Source: Shewanella jiangmenensis (GTDB taxonomy: Bacteria; Pseudomonadota; Gammaproteobacteria; Enterobacterales; Shewanellaceae). From it: DNA of 64,000 nt. Below the pieces are notes generated by a model. The model was not told the DNA's origin. It did no database searches and worked only from the letters and a program-made list of their open reading frames with translations. Each line of letters starts with the position of its first letter. The first letter of the stretch is position 1. Shown in pieces: positions 43,201 to 52,501 of this stretch. The stretch is taken from positions 1,178,001 through 1,242,000 of the forward strand of contig NZ_JAHEPS010000001.1 in the NCBI RefSeq assembly GCF_018596335.1, read 5' to 3'. Position numbers and translations under genes: made by a program.

Positions 43201-45426
43201 GTTTTGATGGGAACCGAGCAAGGCCAGCGCTTCCGGCACAGGCAGCGGCCGGTAAAAGAAAAAGCCCTGCACAAAGTCCACCTGCATCGACTGAAGTAAC
43301 GTCAGCTGAGCCTCGGTTTCAACCCCTTCAATAATCAGCTGCTTTTTCAGATCGCGGCCAATTTTGATAATGCCCTCCAGTACCGCCTTGGCCTCGTCGC
43401 TGTCGGTCAGATGGGAGATAAAGGCGCGATCGATTTTTATCACCTGGATTGGTAAGCGCAGCAGATAGCCAAGGGATGAAAAGCCGGCGCCAAAGTCATC
43501 CAGACAAATGGCAAAACCGCACTGATGCAAGCGGTGCAACTCGCCAATGGCCCGGTCTGAATGCACCAGCGCATTTTCGGTCACTTCCAGCTCGACCTTG
43601 GCAAAGGGGATTCGGGCAGCGATAAACTCGGCTTTAAGATCATCAACAAAGGTTTCGTGATGCAACGAGTTGGCAGAAATATTGATTGAAATAGGTACGT
43701 TAAGCTCAGGATGGGCGTTTATCAGCTCACAGGCCGCCCGCGCCACGTACAAGTCCAACGTGTAGTACAAACCGGACTTTTCAACCGCCGGAATAAAGGC
43801 GCCCGGCGGCACATTGCCTTTTTCAGGGTGGCGCCAGCGGATCAATGCCTCATACCCCATCACCGCCTTGGTGTGGATATTGACCTTGGGCTGCAGCACC
43901 AGATACAACTCTTTGTTTTCAAGCGCGATACGCAAGTCATTGAGCACAGTCATGCTGTCGCGGGACGCCTGCTCATAGCGCTTGTCAAAGGTTTCGCCTG
44001 AGCCGCGCCTGTGCTCTTTGGCAACTTTGAGCGCCGATTCGGCATGGCGCAGCAGCCGCTCTATGTCGGTCTCCTCACCATCTTCCAGCACTGAGCTGCC
44101 GACAGTCAGACCAAGTCGAATCGACTGCTCGTCAATCATCAACGGTTTGGCGCATCGTACCGCAAGCTCATGGGCGCTTAAGTTGCCCTCCGGCAACAGC
44201 ACGGCAAACACGTCGGCGTGCAATCTCGCTATCATGCCCCGGGCCGAAAACTCCTTGCGCAGCACCCTTGCCATTTTCTCCAGTATTTTATTGCCAAGCT
44301 CATAGCCAAGCGACTCAATAATCTGATGAAAATAGTCGATATCCAGCATATAGAGGCAGGCCTTGCCGCTGCCGCCACGGCGTAAAAAGCCGCCGCCGTA
44401 TTCAATCAACCCGGCCCGGTTATAAAGGCCGGTAAGCTCGTCAAAAAAGGCGGCCTTATTGAGATGGGAGAAGTACTTGGCGTTCTCCAGCCCCAGGGCG
44501 ACGTTGAGGCAAAACACCTGCAACAGCTCCTGATCGACCCTTGTCAGGCCGCTGGCATTTTCAGCCACTATCACTCCCTGCCAGCCGGAGGGGGTCGACA
44601 GGTACAGGCAGCTGCCATTGGGGAAAAACATATGCTGATTGGTGTGCAGTGTCTGATGTACCCATTTGCACTGCTCAAGCTCGGGGTCGAGCTCATCAAG
44701 GCTCTTACCGTAGAAGGTGCGAAACTTGTCGCTGGCCGCGACCACAAAAAATTCCTGATGACCCGAGTCCAGCGAGAAAGGGCCATTCAGCGGCCGTTTG
44801 GAGACGCAAAACAGACTGTCGGCCTTGATGTTGAACAGGGCATCAATCTGATCCAAAACGCCGCTGGCAAACTCGTTGAGTGAACGCTCCTGAAACAGAT
44901 TGGCGGCGGCATTAATCACCGACCGCAGCCCCTGACGGCTGCGCTCTATTGCATCCATCTGGTTGAAACAGCGCAGACTGGTGGCCACCACAGTAAACAG
45001 CTTATTGCGGGTCAGCTCACTCTTGGTTTTGTAGGAGTTGATTTCGTATTTGAGGATAACTTCTTCTTCGGGGGTGTAACCGGGCTGGCCGGTTCTCAGC
45101 ACTATCTGCACCAGTTTGTTGCCCAGCTCATTGCGGATGCGATCCACCAGCATCAAGCCGGCTTCGTCGGTTTCCATCACCACGTCCAAAAGCACCATGG
45201 CCATGTCCGGATTATCCCGCACCAGCGCAAAACCCTCTTTGGCACTGTAGGCCGAGACAAACTCGATATTGCGGCCAAAAATCCGCACATGCTTGAGTGC
45301 CAGCCGGGTAACATCATGGATGGCTGGCTCATCGTCTATAATGCCGATTTTCCAGGGAGCCAGCTTAGGCTGTTCCTGCTCTTCGGGCGCATCGGCCTTC
45401 CTCGCGTTGGCAAAGAGCTTAGTCAA
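43198..45426 (-). CDS. Response regulator with DUF3369, degenerate GGDEF and intact EAL domain
   Basis: A 742-residue soluble signalling protein. Receiver domain: IIDDEP and phospho-Asp81 in VLLDVVMET. A DUF3369-type domain follows at about 160-320. The GGDEF domain at about 330-495 is degenerate (RLHADVFAVLL in place of the GGDEF signature), so cyclase activity is unlikely. The EAL domain at about 500-735 is intact: YEALIRW, NISANSL, ELEVTENAL, DDFGAGFSSL, KIDRAFI, EGVETEAQ and QGFFFYRPL. It should be a c-di-GMP phosphodiesterase controlled by phosphorylation. Nothing nearby encodes a dedicated kinase. A perfect inverted repeat lies just upstream. Confidence 0.92.
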   Translation of the reverse strand: MTKLFANARKADAPEEQEQPKLAPWKIGIIDDEPAIHDVTRLALKHVRIFGRNIEFVSAYSAKEGFALVRDNPDMAMVLLDVVMETDEAGLMLVDRIRNELGNKLVQIVLRTGQPGYTPEEEVILKYEINSYKTKSELTRNKLFTVVATSLRCFNQMDAIERSRQGLRSVINAAANLFQERSLNEFASGVLDQIDALFNIKADSLFCVSKRPLNGPFSLDSGHQEFFVVAASDKFRTFYGKSLDELDPELEQCKWVHQTLHTNQHMFFPNGSCLYLSTPSGWQGVIVAENASGLTRVDQELLQVFCLNVALGLENAKYFSHLNKAAFFDELTGLYNRAGLIEYGGGFLRRGGSGKACLYMLDIDYFHQIIESLGYELGNKILEKMARVLRKEFSARGMIARLHADVFAVLLPEGNLSAHELAVRCAKPLMIDEQSIRLGLTVGSSVLEDGEETDIERLLRHAESALKVAKEHRRGSGETFDKRYEQASRDSMTVLNDLRIALENKELYLVLQPKVNIHTKAVMGYEALIRWRHPEKGNVPPGAFIPAVEKSGLYYTLDLYVARAACELINAHPELNVPISINISANSLHHETFVDDLKAEFIAARIPFAKVELEVTENALVHSDRAIGELHRLHQCGFAICLDDFGAGFSSLGYLLRLPIQVIKIDRAFISHLTDSDEAKAVLEGIIKIGRDLKKQLIIEGVETEAQLTLLQSMQVDFVQGFFFYRPLPVPEALALLGSHQN

Positions 45427-45470
45427 GGCCGACCTCCCCCTCTTGTTGCTGCAACCCCGTGATGTGATTC

Positions 45471-45501
45471 ATAGTCATTCCGCTAAGGCAAGCATGACTA
45501 T
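45471..45501. promoter_or_regulatory. Perfect inverted repeat ATAGTCAT-N15-ATGACTAT upstream of the EAL gene
   Basis: Perfect 8-bp arms (45471-45478 and 45494-45501) with a 15-nt spacer, about 45-75 bp upstream of the start codon. Likely a dimeric regulator site; no regulator identified. Confidence 0.5.
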
Positions 45502-45530
45502 TAGTGTAGCAGCTATGGAAAAAGGTAAAG

Positions 45531-46742
45531 TCAGCCGCGCAAAGCCCCTGGCAAACGCAAACTGATAATCGCCGTGGCAAGGAGCATCAAACAACTCACC
45601 CACAGACAGGCGCTTAACCCCCAGAGCTGAAACACCAGCCCCGACAACAGGGTGCCCAGCAGCCGCCCGGCAGCATTGGCCATGTAGTAGAAGCCCACAT
45701 CGAGCGACACCCCATCCTCATCGGCATAATGGACTATCAAAAAGCTGTGCAGCGACGAGTTAACCGCAAACAGCGCGCCAAACAGCAGCAATCCCGCCAG
45801 CAGCCAGTAGAGCCCCCAATCCAGCACCAGGGCAATCATGGCCGGGGTAAACATCAGTAGGCTGACCCAAAGCACGGCCTCAAAACCGCCCGGCGTCCGC
45901 CCGGCCCGGCGGGTGATGAGTGGCGCCGAGGTTTGCACCAGCCCATAACCAATAATCCAGACCGCAAGGAAACTGCCCACCTGCCAGTGATCCCAGCCAA
46001 ACTGCGCCGCCAGATACACAGGCAAGGCCACCACAAACCACACATCCCGGGCAGCAAATAAAAACAGCCTCGCTGCCGACAAGATGTTGATGTTGCGGCT
46101 TTTCGAAAAGATATCTTTAAACTTGGGTTTGTTCTTGGCCTTGCCGAGTTCCTGCTTTAGTCCGGCAAGACTATCAAACCAAATCAGCGCCAGCAGCACG
46201 AGCAAAATTGCCACAGCGCCCGTAAAGCCAAGCAGCGACAGGAGCGCGCCGCCCAAAAAGAAACCCACGCCCTTGAGGGCGTTTTTAGAACCTGTAAGCA
46301 GGGCGATGTATTTAAAGAGCTTTTCGTCCTGCTGCTCTTTGGGCACCAGAGTTTTGATGGCGCTTTTCGCACTCATCTTATTAAGGTCTTTGGCTATCCC
46401 CGAAAGCGCCTGCGCCGCCATCACCCAAGGCACAGTAAGCCAGGCCGCGGGTGCGAGCAGCATGCCCAGCGCCAGAATTTGCAGCCCCATGCCCAGATTC
46501 ATGGTGCGGTTAAGACCAATCCGGGCACCGAGCCAGCCGCCAACGAGATTGGTCACCACCCCAAAAAACTCATAGAAGAGGAACAACATGGCAATCGCCA
46601 ACGGCCCATAGCCAAGCTGATGGAAGTAGAGCACCACCAGCATCCGCAGGGCGCCGTCGGTGAGGGTAAAGGCCCAGTAGTTGGCGGTCACCAACAGGTA
46701 TTGGCGCTGCTCCGGGGTCAGCTGGCTGCGGCTCGCAAACAT
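45531..46742 (-). CDS. arsJ: ArsJ: organoarsenical (1-arseno-3-phosphoglycerate) exporter
   Basis: A 403-residue MFS permease. The N terminus (RQYLLVTANYWAFTLTDGALRMLVVLYFHQLGYGPLAIAMLFLFYEFFG) and LSGIAKDLNKMSAKSAIKTLVP are hallmarks of ArsJ. ArsJ exports 1-arseno-3-phosphoglycerate made by a dedicated GAPDH from arsenate. That GAPDH gene sits immediately upstream (5 nt gap) and an ArsR regulator is first in the operon, which makes the assignment secure. No arsC, arsB or acr3 is in the window. Confidence 0.94.
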   Translation of the reverse strand: MFASRSQLTPEQRQYLLVTANYWAFTLTDGALRMLVVLYFHQLGYGPLAIAMLFLFYEFFGVVTNLVGGWLGARIGLNRTMNLGMGLQILALGMLLAPAAWLTVPWVMAAQALSGIAKDLNKMSAKSAIKTLVPKEQQDEKLFKYIALLTGSKNALKGVGFFLGGALLSLLGFTGAVAILLVLLALIWFDSLAGLKQELGKAKNKPKFKDIFSKSRNINILSAARLFLFAARDVWFVVALPVYLAAQFGWDHWQVGSFLAVWIIGYGLVQTSAPLITRRAGRTPGGFEAVLWVSLLMFTPAMIALVLDWGLYWLLAGLLLFGALFAVNSSLHSFLIVHYADEDGVSLDVGFYYMANAAGRLLGTLLSGLVFQLWGLSACLWVSCLMLLATAIISLRLPGALRG

Positions 46743-46747
46743 ATGCG

Positions 46748-47761
46748 TTACACCTTATCCATCCGGCCAACCATCAACGCCAATTCGGCAACCCGGTTGG
46801 CGTAGCCCCATTCGTTGTCGTACCAGCAGTAGAGCTTCACCTGAGTGCCGTTGACCACCATGGTGGACAGGGCATCGACAATACTGGAGCGTGGGTCGGT
46901 GCGGTAATCAATCGACACCAGCGGCCGCTCTTCAAAGCCAAGAATGCCCTTCAGCTCACCTTCGGCTGCGGCTTTCAGTAAGGCATTCACCTCCACCTCA
47001 GTGGTGGGACGCTCCACTTCGAATACACAGTCTGTCAGCGACGCGTTGGCCAGCGGCACCCGCACCGCATGGCCGTTGAGGCGACCTTTGAGCTCGGGGA
47101 AGATATGGGTAATGGCGGTAGCACTGCCGGTGGTAGTGGGAATAAGGCTCATACCACAGGCCCGCGCCCGGCGCAGATCCTTGTGGGGCGCATCCAGAAT
47201 GGTCTGGGTGTTGGTGATATCGTGAATGGTGGTCATGGAACCATGCTTGATGCCAAGCCCCTCGTGAATCACCTTGACCACAGGCGCCAGACAGTTGGTG
47301 GTGCAGGAGGCCGCGGTAACGATCGGATGCTCATCGGGGCGGTAGAGTTGATGGTTGATGCCCATCACCACGTTGAGGATGCCTTCTTCTTTCACCGGTG
47401 CCGTTACCACTACACGCTTCACGCCCTGGGCAAGATAAGCCTCCAGCACCGCCTTGGTCTTCATCTTACCTGAGGCTTCAATCACCAGATCGCAGCCAGA
47501 CCAGTCGGTTTCTTCAATGGTCTTGTTCATGCTGGTTGAGATACGAGCATCGCCAATCAGAATATTACAGCCATCGCTCGCCACCGGGTGCTGCCAGCGG
47601 CCGTGAACCGAGTCAAACTCCAGCAGGTGCGCCAGCGCCGTGGCATCACCTGCCGGGTCGTTGATATGCACAAATTCAATATCATCATTGCCCCAGGCTG
47701 CGCGCAGTGTCAGTCTGCCCATGCGGCCAAAACCGTTAATACCAACTTTAATCTTGCCCAT
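46748..47761 (-). CDS. ArsJ-associated glyceraldehyde-3-phosphate dehydrogenase
   Basis: A 337-residue NAD-dependent GAPDH. The Rossmann motif is INGFGRMGR, the catalytic Cys in [12 protein letters not shown] at about residue 152, the His in THIFPEL; the C-terminal [12 protein letters not shown] is intact. In ars operons this enzyme uses arsenate to form 1-arseno-3-phosphoglycerate, which ArsJ exports. It sits between arsR and arsJ. Housekeeping GAPDH activity is probably also retained. Confidence 0.95.
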   Translation of the reverse strand: MGKIKVGINGFGRMGRLTLRAAWGNDDIEFVHINDPAGDATALAHLLEFDSVHGRWQHPVASDGCNILIGDARISTSMNKTIEETDWSGCDLVIEASGKMKTKAVLEAYLAQGVKRVVVTAPVKEEGILNVVMGINHQLYRPDEHPIVTAASCTTNCLAPVVKVIHEGLGIKHGSMTTIHDITNTQTILDAPHKDLRRARACGMSLIPTTTGSATAITHIFPELKGRLNGHAVRVPLANASLTDCVFEVERPTTEVEVNALLKAAAEGELKGILGFEERPLVSIDYRTDPRSSIVDALSTMVVNGTQVKLYCWYDNEWGYANRVAELALMVGRMDKV

Positions 47762-47818
47762 CTTGTCCTCTCAAGCCTGCCTTGGCAGGTTCATTCTTGC
47801 GCCTGTCATTGCAGGCAA

Positions 47819-48154
47819 TCAGCAGCAGCGCCCCGGGCGGCAGCCCATGGCAGATAATCTTTTTTTCTCGCCCTGTAACCAGTCTGGCCCCTTGTTGGCC
47901 AAATGGGAAAGTTGTCCGGCGCACCACTCGGGCAGGCTATCTGCCTGACGGTAATAGACCCACTGGCCCTGACGTCTGTCCTGCAGCAGGCCCGCGTCTT
48001 TAAGCAGCCGCAGATGACGGGAGATCTTGGGCTGACTCAATCCCAGTGCCTCGGTCAGCTCGCACACACACAGCTCAGTTTCGCCGATGATAAGCATCAG
48101 GATCCTAAGCCGGGTGTCATCGGCCAGCGCCTTGAAAAAGCCCACTACATCCAT
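47819..48154 (-). CDS. arsR: ArsR-family transcriptional repressor
   Basis: A 111-residue winged-helix repressor. ELCVCELTEALGLSQPKISRHLRLLKDAGL contains the CxC arsenite-binding pair in the recognition-helix region typical of classical ArsR. The C-terminal Cys residues (CRPGRCC) could also bind metal. It would repress the arsR-gapdh-arsJ operon and be released by As(III). The repeat-rich AT-rich region directly upstream is the likely operator. Confidence 0.93.
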   Translation of the reverse strand: MDVVGFFKALADDTRLRILMLIIGETELCVCELTEALGLSQPKISRHLRLLKDAGLLQDRRQGQWVYYRQADSLPEWCAGQLSHLANKGPDWLQGEKKRLSAMGCRPGRCC

Positions 48155-48171
48155 TGACCTGCTCCGGAATT

Positions 48172-48209
48172 AATATACGGAAAAAAGAATATACGAAAAA
48201 ACATATATA
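48172..48209 (-). promoter_or_regulatory. Probable ars operon promoter/operator with direct repeats
   Basis: AATATACG occurs at 48172 and 48188 (16-bp period, with GAAAAAA-type spacers), followed by a related CATATATA at 48202. It lies 18-55 bp upstream of the arsR start. The AT-rich repeats could overlap the -10 region and bind ArsR; assignment is inference. Confidence 0.5.
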
Positions 48210-48498
48210 GCAAGATTCCATCCCGCCTTCGCAGTATCCAAGCGGCGGCTTTCAGGGTAAAATGGCGCCACTTTTTTTGCCCCGCCCAACGCAGGCCGGG
48301 CCGAATAGCCACAGGCGGCAATGCCGACCTGTTTACCGGTGTTAAGCCCAAGCCGCTGGCGTGTGTCATCTGCGCCCGCAGGCGGCATTAACGCCTTAGA
48401 GCAAAAACTGGCTATTCAATTGAAACTGAATAAAAAAGTGCCTGAGCACTCAAAACATCTTAACCCTACACACTACGAAGCTTTGAGGAATACTCGTC

Positions 48499-49602
48499 AT
48501 GAGTCTTGCTGATTCCGTACTGGCCGTGAACAACGACCTGCCTATCCGTACCGACAAACCTGTGCACAGCGGCAAGGTTCGCAGCGTTTACTGGCTGACC
48601 GAGGCCGACAGCGCCCGCCTGATCCGTGAACGCGGCTACGATGTGCCTGCCGACACACCGCTGGCCATCATGGTGATCTCTGACCGTATCTCTGCCTTCG
48701 ATTGCATCTTCCACGGCGAGGGCGATCTGCGTGGTATTCCCGGCAAGGGCGCCGCCCTCAATGCCATTTCCAACCACTGGTTTGGTCTGTTTAAAGAAAA
48801 CGGCCTGGCCGACAGCCATATTCTTGAAATCCCGCATCCTTTTGTGTGGATTGTACAAAAAGCCCGCCCAATCAAGGTTGAAGCCATCATTCGCCAGTAC
48901 ATCACCGGCTCCATGTGGCGCGCCTACCAGAAGGGCGAGCGGGTATTCTGCGGTATCACCCTGCCGGAAGGTCTTGAAAAAGATCAAAAGCTGCCTGAGC
49001 TGCTGATCACCCCCTCCACCAAGGGCATTTTGACCGGCATCCCCGGCGTGCCAGAGCAGGACGATGTGAACATCAGTCGCGCCGATATCGAAGCCAATTT
49101 CGAAGCCTTTGGCTTTGAAAAGAAAGAGGATATCGACCTCTATGAAAAGCTGCTCAAAGAGGGCTTTGGGGTGATTTCCGAAGCACTGGCGAAGCTCGAT
49201 CAGGTGTTCGTGGATACCAAGTTTGAATTTGGTTATGTCACAGACCGCAACGGCAACTCCAAGCTGATCTACATGGACGAAGTGGGCACCCCGGATTCTT
49301 CCCGTATTTGGGACGGCGCCGCCTACCGCGACGGCAAAATTGTCGAAAACTCCAAAGAAGGTTTCCGCCAGTTTTTGCTGAATCACTTCCCCGACCCGGA
49401 CATCCTGCTCAACAAAGACCGGATGCCTGAGCGTGAAGCCCTGGCCCGCGACAACGCGCTGCCGCTGGACGCCATGATGAACGTCTCCCGCACCTACACC
49501 GGCATCGCCGAGAAGGTCACCGGCCGCAAGATTGAGTTAAGTAACAATCCGAAAGCCGAAATCGTCGCCATTCTCAAAGAGCAGTACGGTTTGGTGGATT
49601 AA
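48499..49602 (+). CDS. purC: Phosphoribosylaminoimidazole-succinocarboxamide synthase
   Basis: SAICAR synthase of purine biosynthesis: joins CAIR and aspartate using ATP. 367 residues, the longer type found in Shewanella and relatives (E. coli PurC is 237). Signature segments include [38 protein letters not shown] and [15 protein letters not shown]. The gene stands alone between the divergent ars operon and a convergent metalloprotease. A PurR box was not evident. Confidence 0.96.
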   Translation: MSLADSVLAVNNDLPIRTDKPVHSGKVRSVYWLTEADSARLIRERGYDVPADTPLAIMVISDRISAFDCIFHGEGDLRGIPGKGAALNAISNHWFGLFKENGLADSHILEIPHPFVWIVQKARPIKVEAIIRQYITGSMWRAYQKGERVFCGITLPEGLEKDQKLPELLITPSTKGILTGIPGVPEQDDVNISRADIEANFEAFGFEKKEDIDLYEKLLKEGFGVISEALAKLDQVFVDTKFEFGYVTDRNGNSKLIYMDEVGTPDSSRIWDGAAYRDGKIVENSKEGFRQFLLNHFPDPDILLNKDRMPEREALARDNALPLDAMMNVSRTYTGIAEKVTGRKIELSNNPKAEIVAILKEQYGLVD

Positions 49603-49626
49603 TCTGAGGCCACTCAGACGCAAATA

Positions 49627-49650
49627 AAAAGGCACCTTCGGGTGCCTTTT
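49627..49650. terminator. Bidirectional intrinsic terminator
   Basis: AAAAGGCACC (49627-49636) and GGTGCCTTTT (49641-49650) around a TTCG tetraloop, between convergent purC and the M43 protease gene. Confidence 0.93.
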
Positions 49651-49667
49651 GCATTCAGGTTTCGCGA

Positions 49668-50564
49668 TTACAGATTACGGTAAGTCGCACTCAGCTCATC
49701 GGCGCGGGTGGCCTGTCCGGGGGTAAACTCGTACATACAGGCGTCGTCGGTGTAATCCATAAAGTTGGTGATAGGATCAAGGCCCGGATAACGCTTGCCG
49801 GTACAGGAATCGCGGTTTACCGGGCAGCCATAAGCGGCGCTGCGCTCGGCGGGCGTATCGGAAACATAATCACCATTGCCGCTGCAGCCGCCCTGGAAGG
49901 TGTGATAAAGCCCAAGCCAGTGGCCGACTTCGTGGGTGCCTGTGTCACCTTCGTTATAAGGTGCTGCGCTGCCACCCGGCAGACTGGAGTAAAGCACCAC
50001 CACACCGTCATTTAACGGATCGGAAGCATAACTGCTCGGGAAGGTCGCCCAGCCCAGCAAGCCGCCGCCCATGTTGTTGGTGTAGAAGTTCAGATCCGAC
50101 GCATCACCTTTACGTAGCGCAGTTTTCATCGCTTTTTCAGCAGTGGAGCCGTGGGTCGCTGTATACCAGCTGTTGTTGGCGGTCACATCGGTCGACACCA
50201 AACGGAAGGTAAAAGGCGTATCAGCGTAGGCGTTGTTGAGCACATTTAATTGGGCGTTAATGGCACTGGTCGACAGCGCGCCATTGCCAGTGCTGTCGGT
50301 TATCACGTGCAGATACACATCCACCACCACAGAGCCATTGGCGCGGGCCTGATAGCCGCTGCCACTGCCGCCACCTTTGGCCATTCTCAGGGTTTGAAAG
50401 TGTTTCTCAGTCAGCTCGGCTTCCTGGGCCGTGGGGTGTTTGGTACCACAGCGTAAAAACGCTGCGTTGCCGTTAGCATTTTCCAGCGCGTTGTCATTCT
50501 GGGCGCTGCCGACCATGGGGATGGAGGTTAATCCAAGGGCGAGGATCAGGGTAGAGGTCTTCAT
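49668..50564 (-). CDS. Secreted M43-family (pappalysin-type) zinc metalloprotease
   Basis: A 298-residue secreted protease. A signal peptide (ends MVGSAQ) is followed by a propeptide-like region to about residue 85. The zinc motif HEVGHWLGLYH (HExxHxxGxxH) lies at about 210, and the Met-turn in FMDYTDDACM at about 270. Cysteines around GGCSGNGDYVSDTP and CPVNRDSC fit disulfides in M43B proteins such as ulilysin. No C-terminal secretion domain is visible, so export beyond the periplasm is uncertain. Alone in its unit. Confidence 0.92.
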   Translation of the reverse strand: MKTSTLILALGLTSIPMVGSAQNDNALENANGNAAFLRCGTKHPTAQEAELTEKHFQTLRMAKGGGSGSGYQARANGSVVVDVYLHVITDSTGNGALSTSAINAQLNVLNNAYADTPFTFRLVSTDVTANNSWYTATHGSTAEKAMKTALRKGDASDLNFYTNNMGGGLLGWATFPSSYASDPLNDGVVVLYSSLPGGSAAPYNEGDTGTHEVGHWLGLYHTFQGGCSGNGDYVSDTPAERSAAYGCPVNRDSCTGKRYPGLDPITNFMDYTDDACMYEFTPGQATRADELSATYRNL

Positions 50565-50819
50565 TTTTAAGCTCACAATGGGCTCCTTGTTTTGATGGTT
50601 TTATTGCCCCTGACGCCAAAGCAGACAGGGACATTGGAGACACCAAAATCGCAGCCACCGCTCATCCACGACTGCATGATGCAAGCTTCAAAGTAGCCAA
50701 ACGCCAATAGTTAATCAAATGTTAAAACAAACTTTTATACCCTACGCGGCACGCTAAATTACCGGCGGAATAACAGTGCAAAACAAATGGCTATACTCAT
50801 CAATGACAAGGAGAAAGCC

Positions 50820-52331
50820 ATGACATCGAGCCTGCCTGTTTTCATCTGGATTGCCGAGCATTTTGCCTGGCTCGGCCTCACCCTGGTGCTGATGAGTATT
50901 CACGCCATCAAAAACCGCAAAAGCCGCCGCGAGCTGCTGGCATCGGTCGGCCTGACCTTTGGGGTGCTCATTCTGGCGCTGATGGTGCAATACGAAGGCG
51001 GCTGGCTCAAACTGCCCCTGCCCCAGCACTGGCTGGCTGAGCTGGTGACCCTGCTGATGGGCTTGGTACTTATCCGCATTTGGGGCCAGTTGCTGTTTGG
51101 ATTGCTCCTGCCAACGCTGAAATTCAGGGTGCCGCAAATTGTGGCCGACATAGTGGTGGCCGTGGCCTATGTGTGCTGGGGCTTGTATCGCCTGTATGCC
51201 ACCGGGCTGTCGCTTGGGGAAATAGTCACTACCTCGGCGGTCATTACCGCCATTATCGCGTTTTCAATGCAGGATACCCTCGGCAACCTGCTGGCCGGTA
51301 TTTCCATTCAGCTGGATAACTCAATCGGCATTGACGACTGGCTGATGGTGGACACAGTGCAGGGGCGGGTGGTGCAAATCAACTGGCGCGCCACCACCAT
51401 AGAAACCCGCAACTGGGAAACCGTGGTCATTCCCAATAGTTTGCTTCTAAAACAGCGCTTTACCGTGCTTGGGCGCCGTCAGGGGCAAAACCAGCAGTGG
51501 CGCCGTTGGATCTGGTTCGACTTAACCCTCGACACTCTGCCCACCCAGATTATTGCGCTGGTGGAGCAGGCGCTGCGGGAAACCCAGCTGCCCAACGTGG
51601 CAACCTATCCCAAACCCGACTGCCTGCTGATGAGCGTTGAAAAAGGCATCGCCCATTACGCGGTGCGCTATTGGCTGACTGATCTTGCCTGTGACGATCC
51701 GACCGACTCCGTCGTCCGCACCCTGATAGACGCGGCGCTCAGGCGTAACGATCGCCGCCTGACGCCGCCCGTGGTCAGTGTGCTGATGACTCAGGAGCAA
51801 CAGCAGCAGCAAGCGCGCCACAAGCGCCACACCGCCGAGCGTATCTCGACCCTGAAAAAGCTATCGCTGTTTGCCATGCTGCAGGAAGATGAACTGATGA
51901 CACTCGCCGATAGCCTGAGGTTCGCGCCTTTTGTGAATGGCGACCAGATCCTGCGCCAGGGTGAAGTAACCAAGTGGCTGTTTATTATCATTAAAGGTGA
52001 GGCAGAGCTGGTATTTGAGAAAAATGGCCGGCCGCTGACCCTCGGGGTACTCAAACAAGGTGATTTTTGCGGCGAGCTTAGCCTGCTCACCGGTGAGCCG
52101 AGCAGCTTCTCGGTTATCGCCAAGGGCACGGTCGAGAGTTATCGCATTAATCAGGAGATGTTCCAGTCGCTGTTTATGGCCCGCGAAGAGATGCTGCAGC
52201 CGCTGCATCAGGCGCTGAATGCCCGCCAGCAGGAGTTGGTGGATTTACTGGCCCGCGAGGCAAATCATCAGCCGCCAAAACAAAACAAAGACTTGCTGAA
52301 TTTAATGATGAAGCTCTTTGGCCGCGAATAG
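50820..52331 (+). CDS. MscS-type mechanosensitive channel with C-terminal cyclic-nucleotide-binding domain
   Basis: A 503-residue inner-membrane protein with about five hydrophobic segments to residue 175. The MscS core follows (SMQDTLGNLLAGISIQLDNSIGIDDWLMV, WRATTIETRNWETVVIPNS). The C-terminal 135 residues are a cNMP-binding (CRP-like) domain (LRQGEVTKWLFIIIKGEAELVF, GDFCGELSLLTGEPSSFSV). The key ligand arginine that normally follows the GE-S/T segment is not obvious (PSSFSV), so ligand binding may be lost or altered. The ATG at 50820 has AAGGAG upstream. The gene ends in a stop-containing tandem repeat. Confidence 0.9.
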   Translation: MTSSLPVFIWIAEHFAWLGLTLVLMSIHAIKNRKSRRELLASVGLTFGVLILALMVQYEGGWLKLPLPQHWLAELVTLLMGLVLIRIWGQLLFGLLLPTLKFRVPQIVADIVVAVAYVCWGLYRLYATGLSLGEIVTTSAVITAIIAFSMQDTLGNLLAGISIQLDNSIGIDDWLMVDTVQGRVVQINWRATTIETRNWETVVIPNSLLLKQRFTVLGRRQGQNQQWRRWIWFDLTLDTLPTQIIALVEQALRETQLPNVATYPKPDCLLMSVEKGIAHYAVRYWLTDLACDDPTDSVVRTLIDAALRRNDRRLTPPVVSVLMTQEQQQQQARHKRHTAERISTLKKLSLFAMLQEDELMTLADSLRFAPFVNGDQILRQGEVTKWLFIIIKGEAELVFEKNGRPLTLGVLKQGDFCGELSLLTGEPSSFSVIAKGTVESYRINQEMFQSLFMAREEMLQPLHQALNARQQELVDLLAREANHQPPKQNKDLLNLMMKLFGRE

Positions 52332-52406
52332 TTTTGGTCAGCACGAACAGTTGAGCAAGGTACGAATAGTTAGACAGTGCGAACAGTTAACGAAGGTACG
52401 AATAAG
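52324..52406 (+). repeat. Stop-codon-containing tandem repeat after the MscS gene
   Basis: Units of 17-19 bp with core CGAAYAGTT begin at 52324, 52341, 52360 and 52379, plus a partial fifth at 52396. The first contains the gene's own stop (GAA TAG). The array is the clearest case of reiterated gene ends. Confidence 0.88.
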
Positions 52407-52501
52407 CCCCGCTTAACCTTTTAAGCCATCTGGCGCCCGGATGCCGACCTTGGCATACTGGCGCCTCATCTTGTTATTTTCATCCTTAGCACTCATCAAT
52501 T

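Noticed and set aside
47772-47820. Two small hairpins between arsR and the GAPDH gene.
   Set aside because: Stems of 5-6 bp with small loops and no U-tract. Not enough to call a terminator or attenuator.
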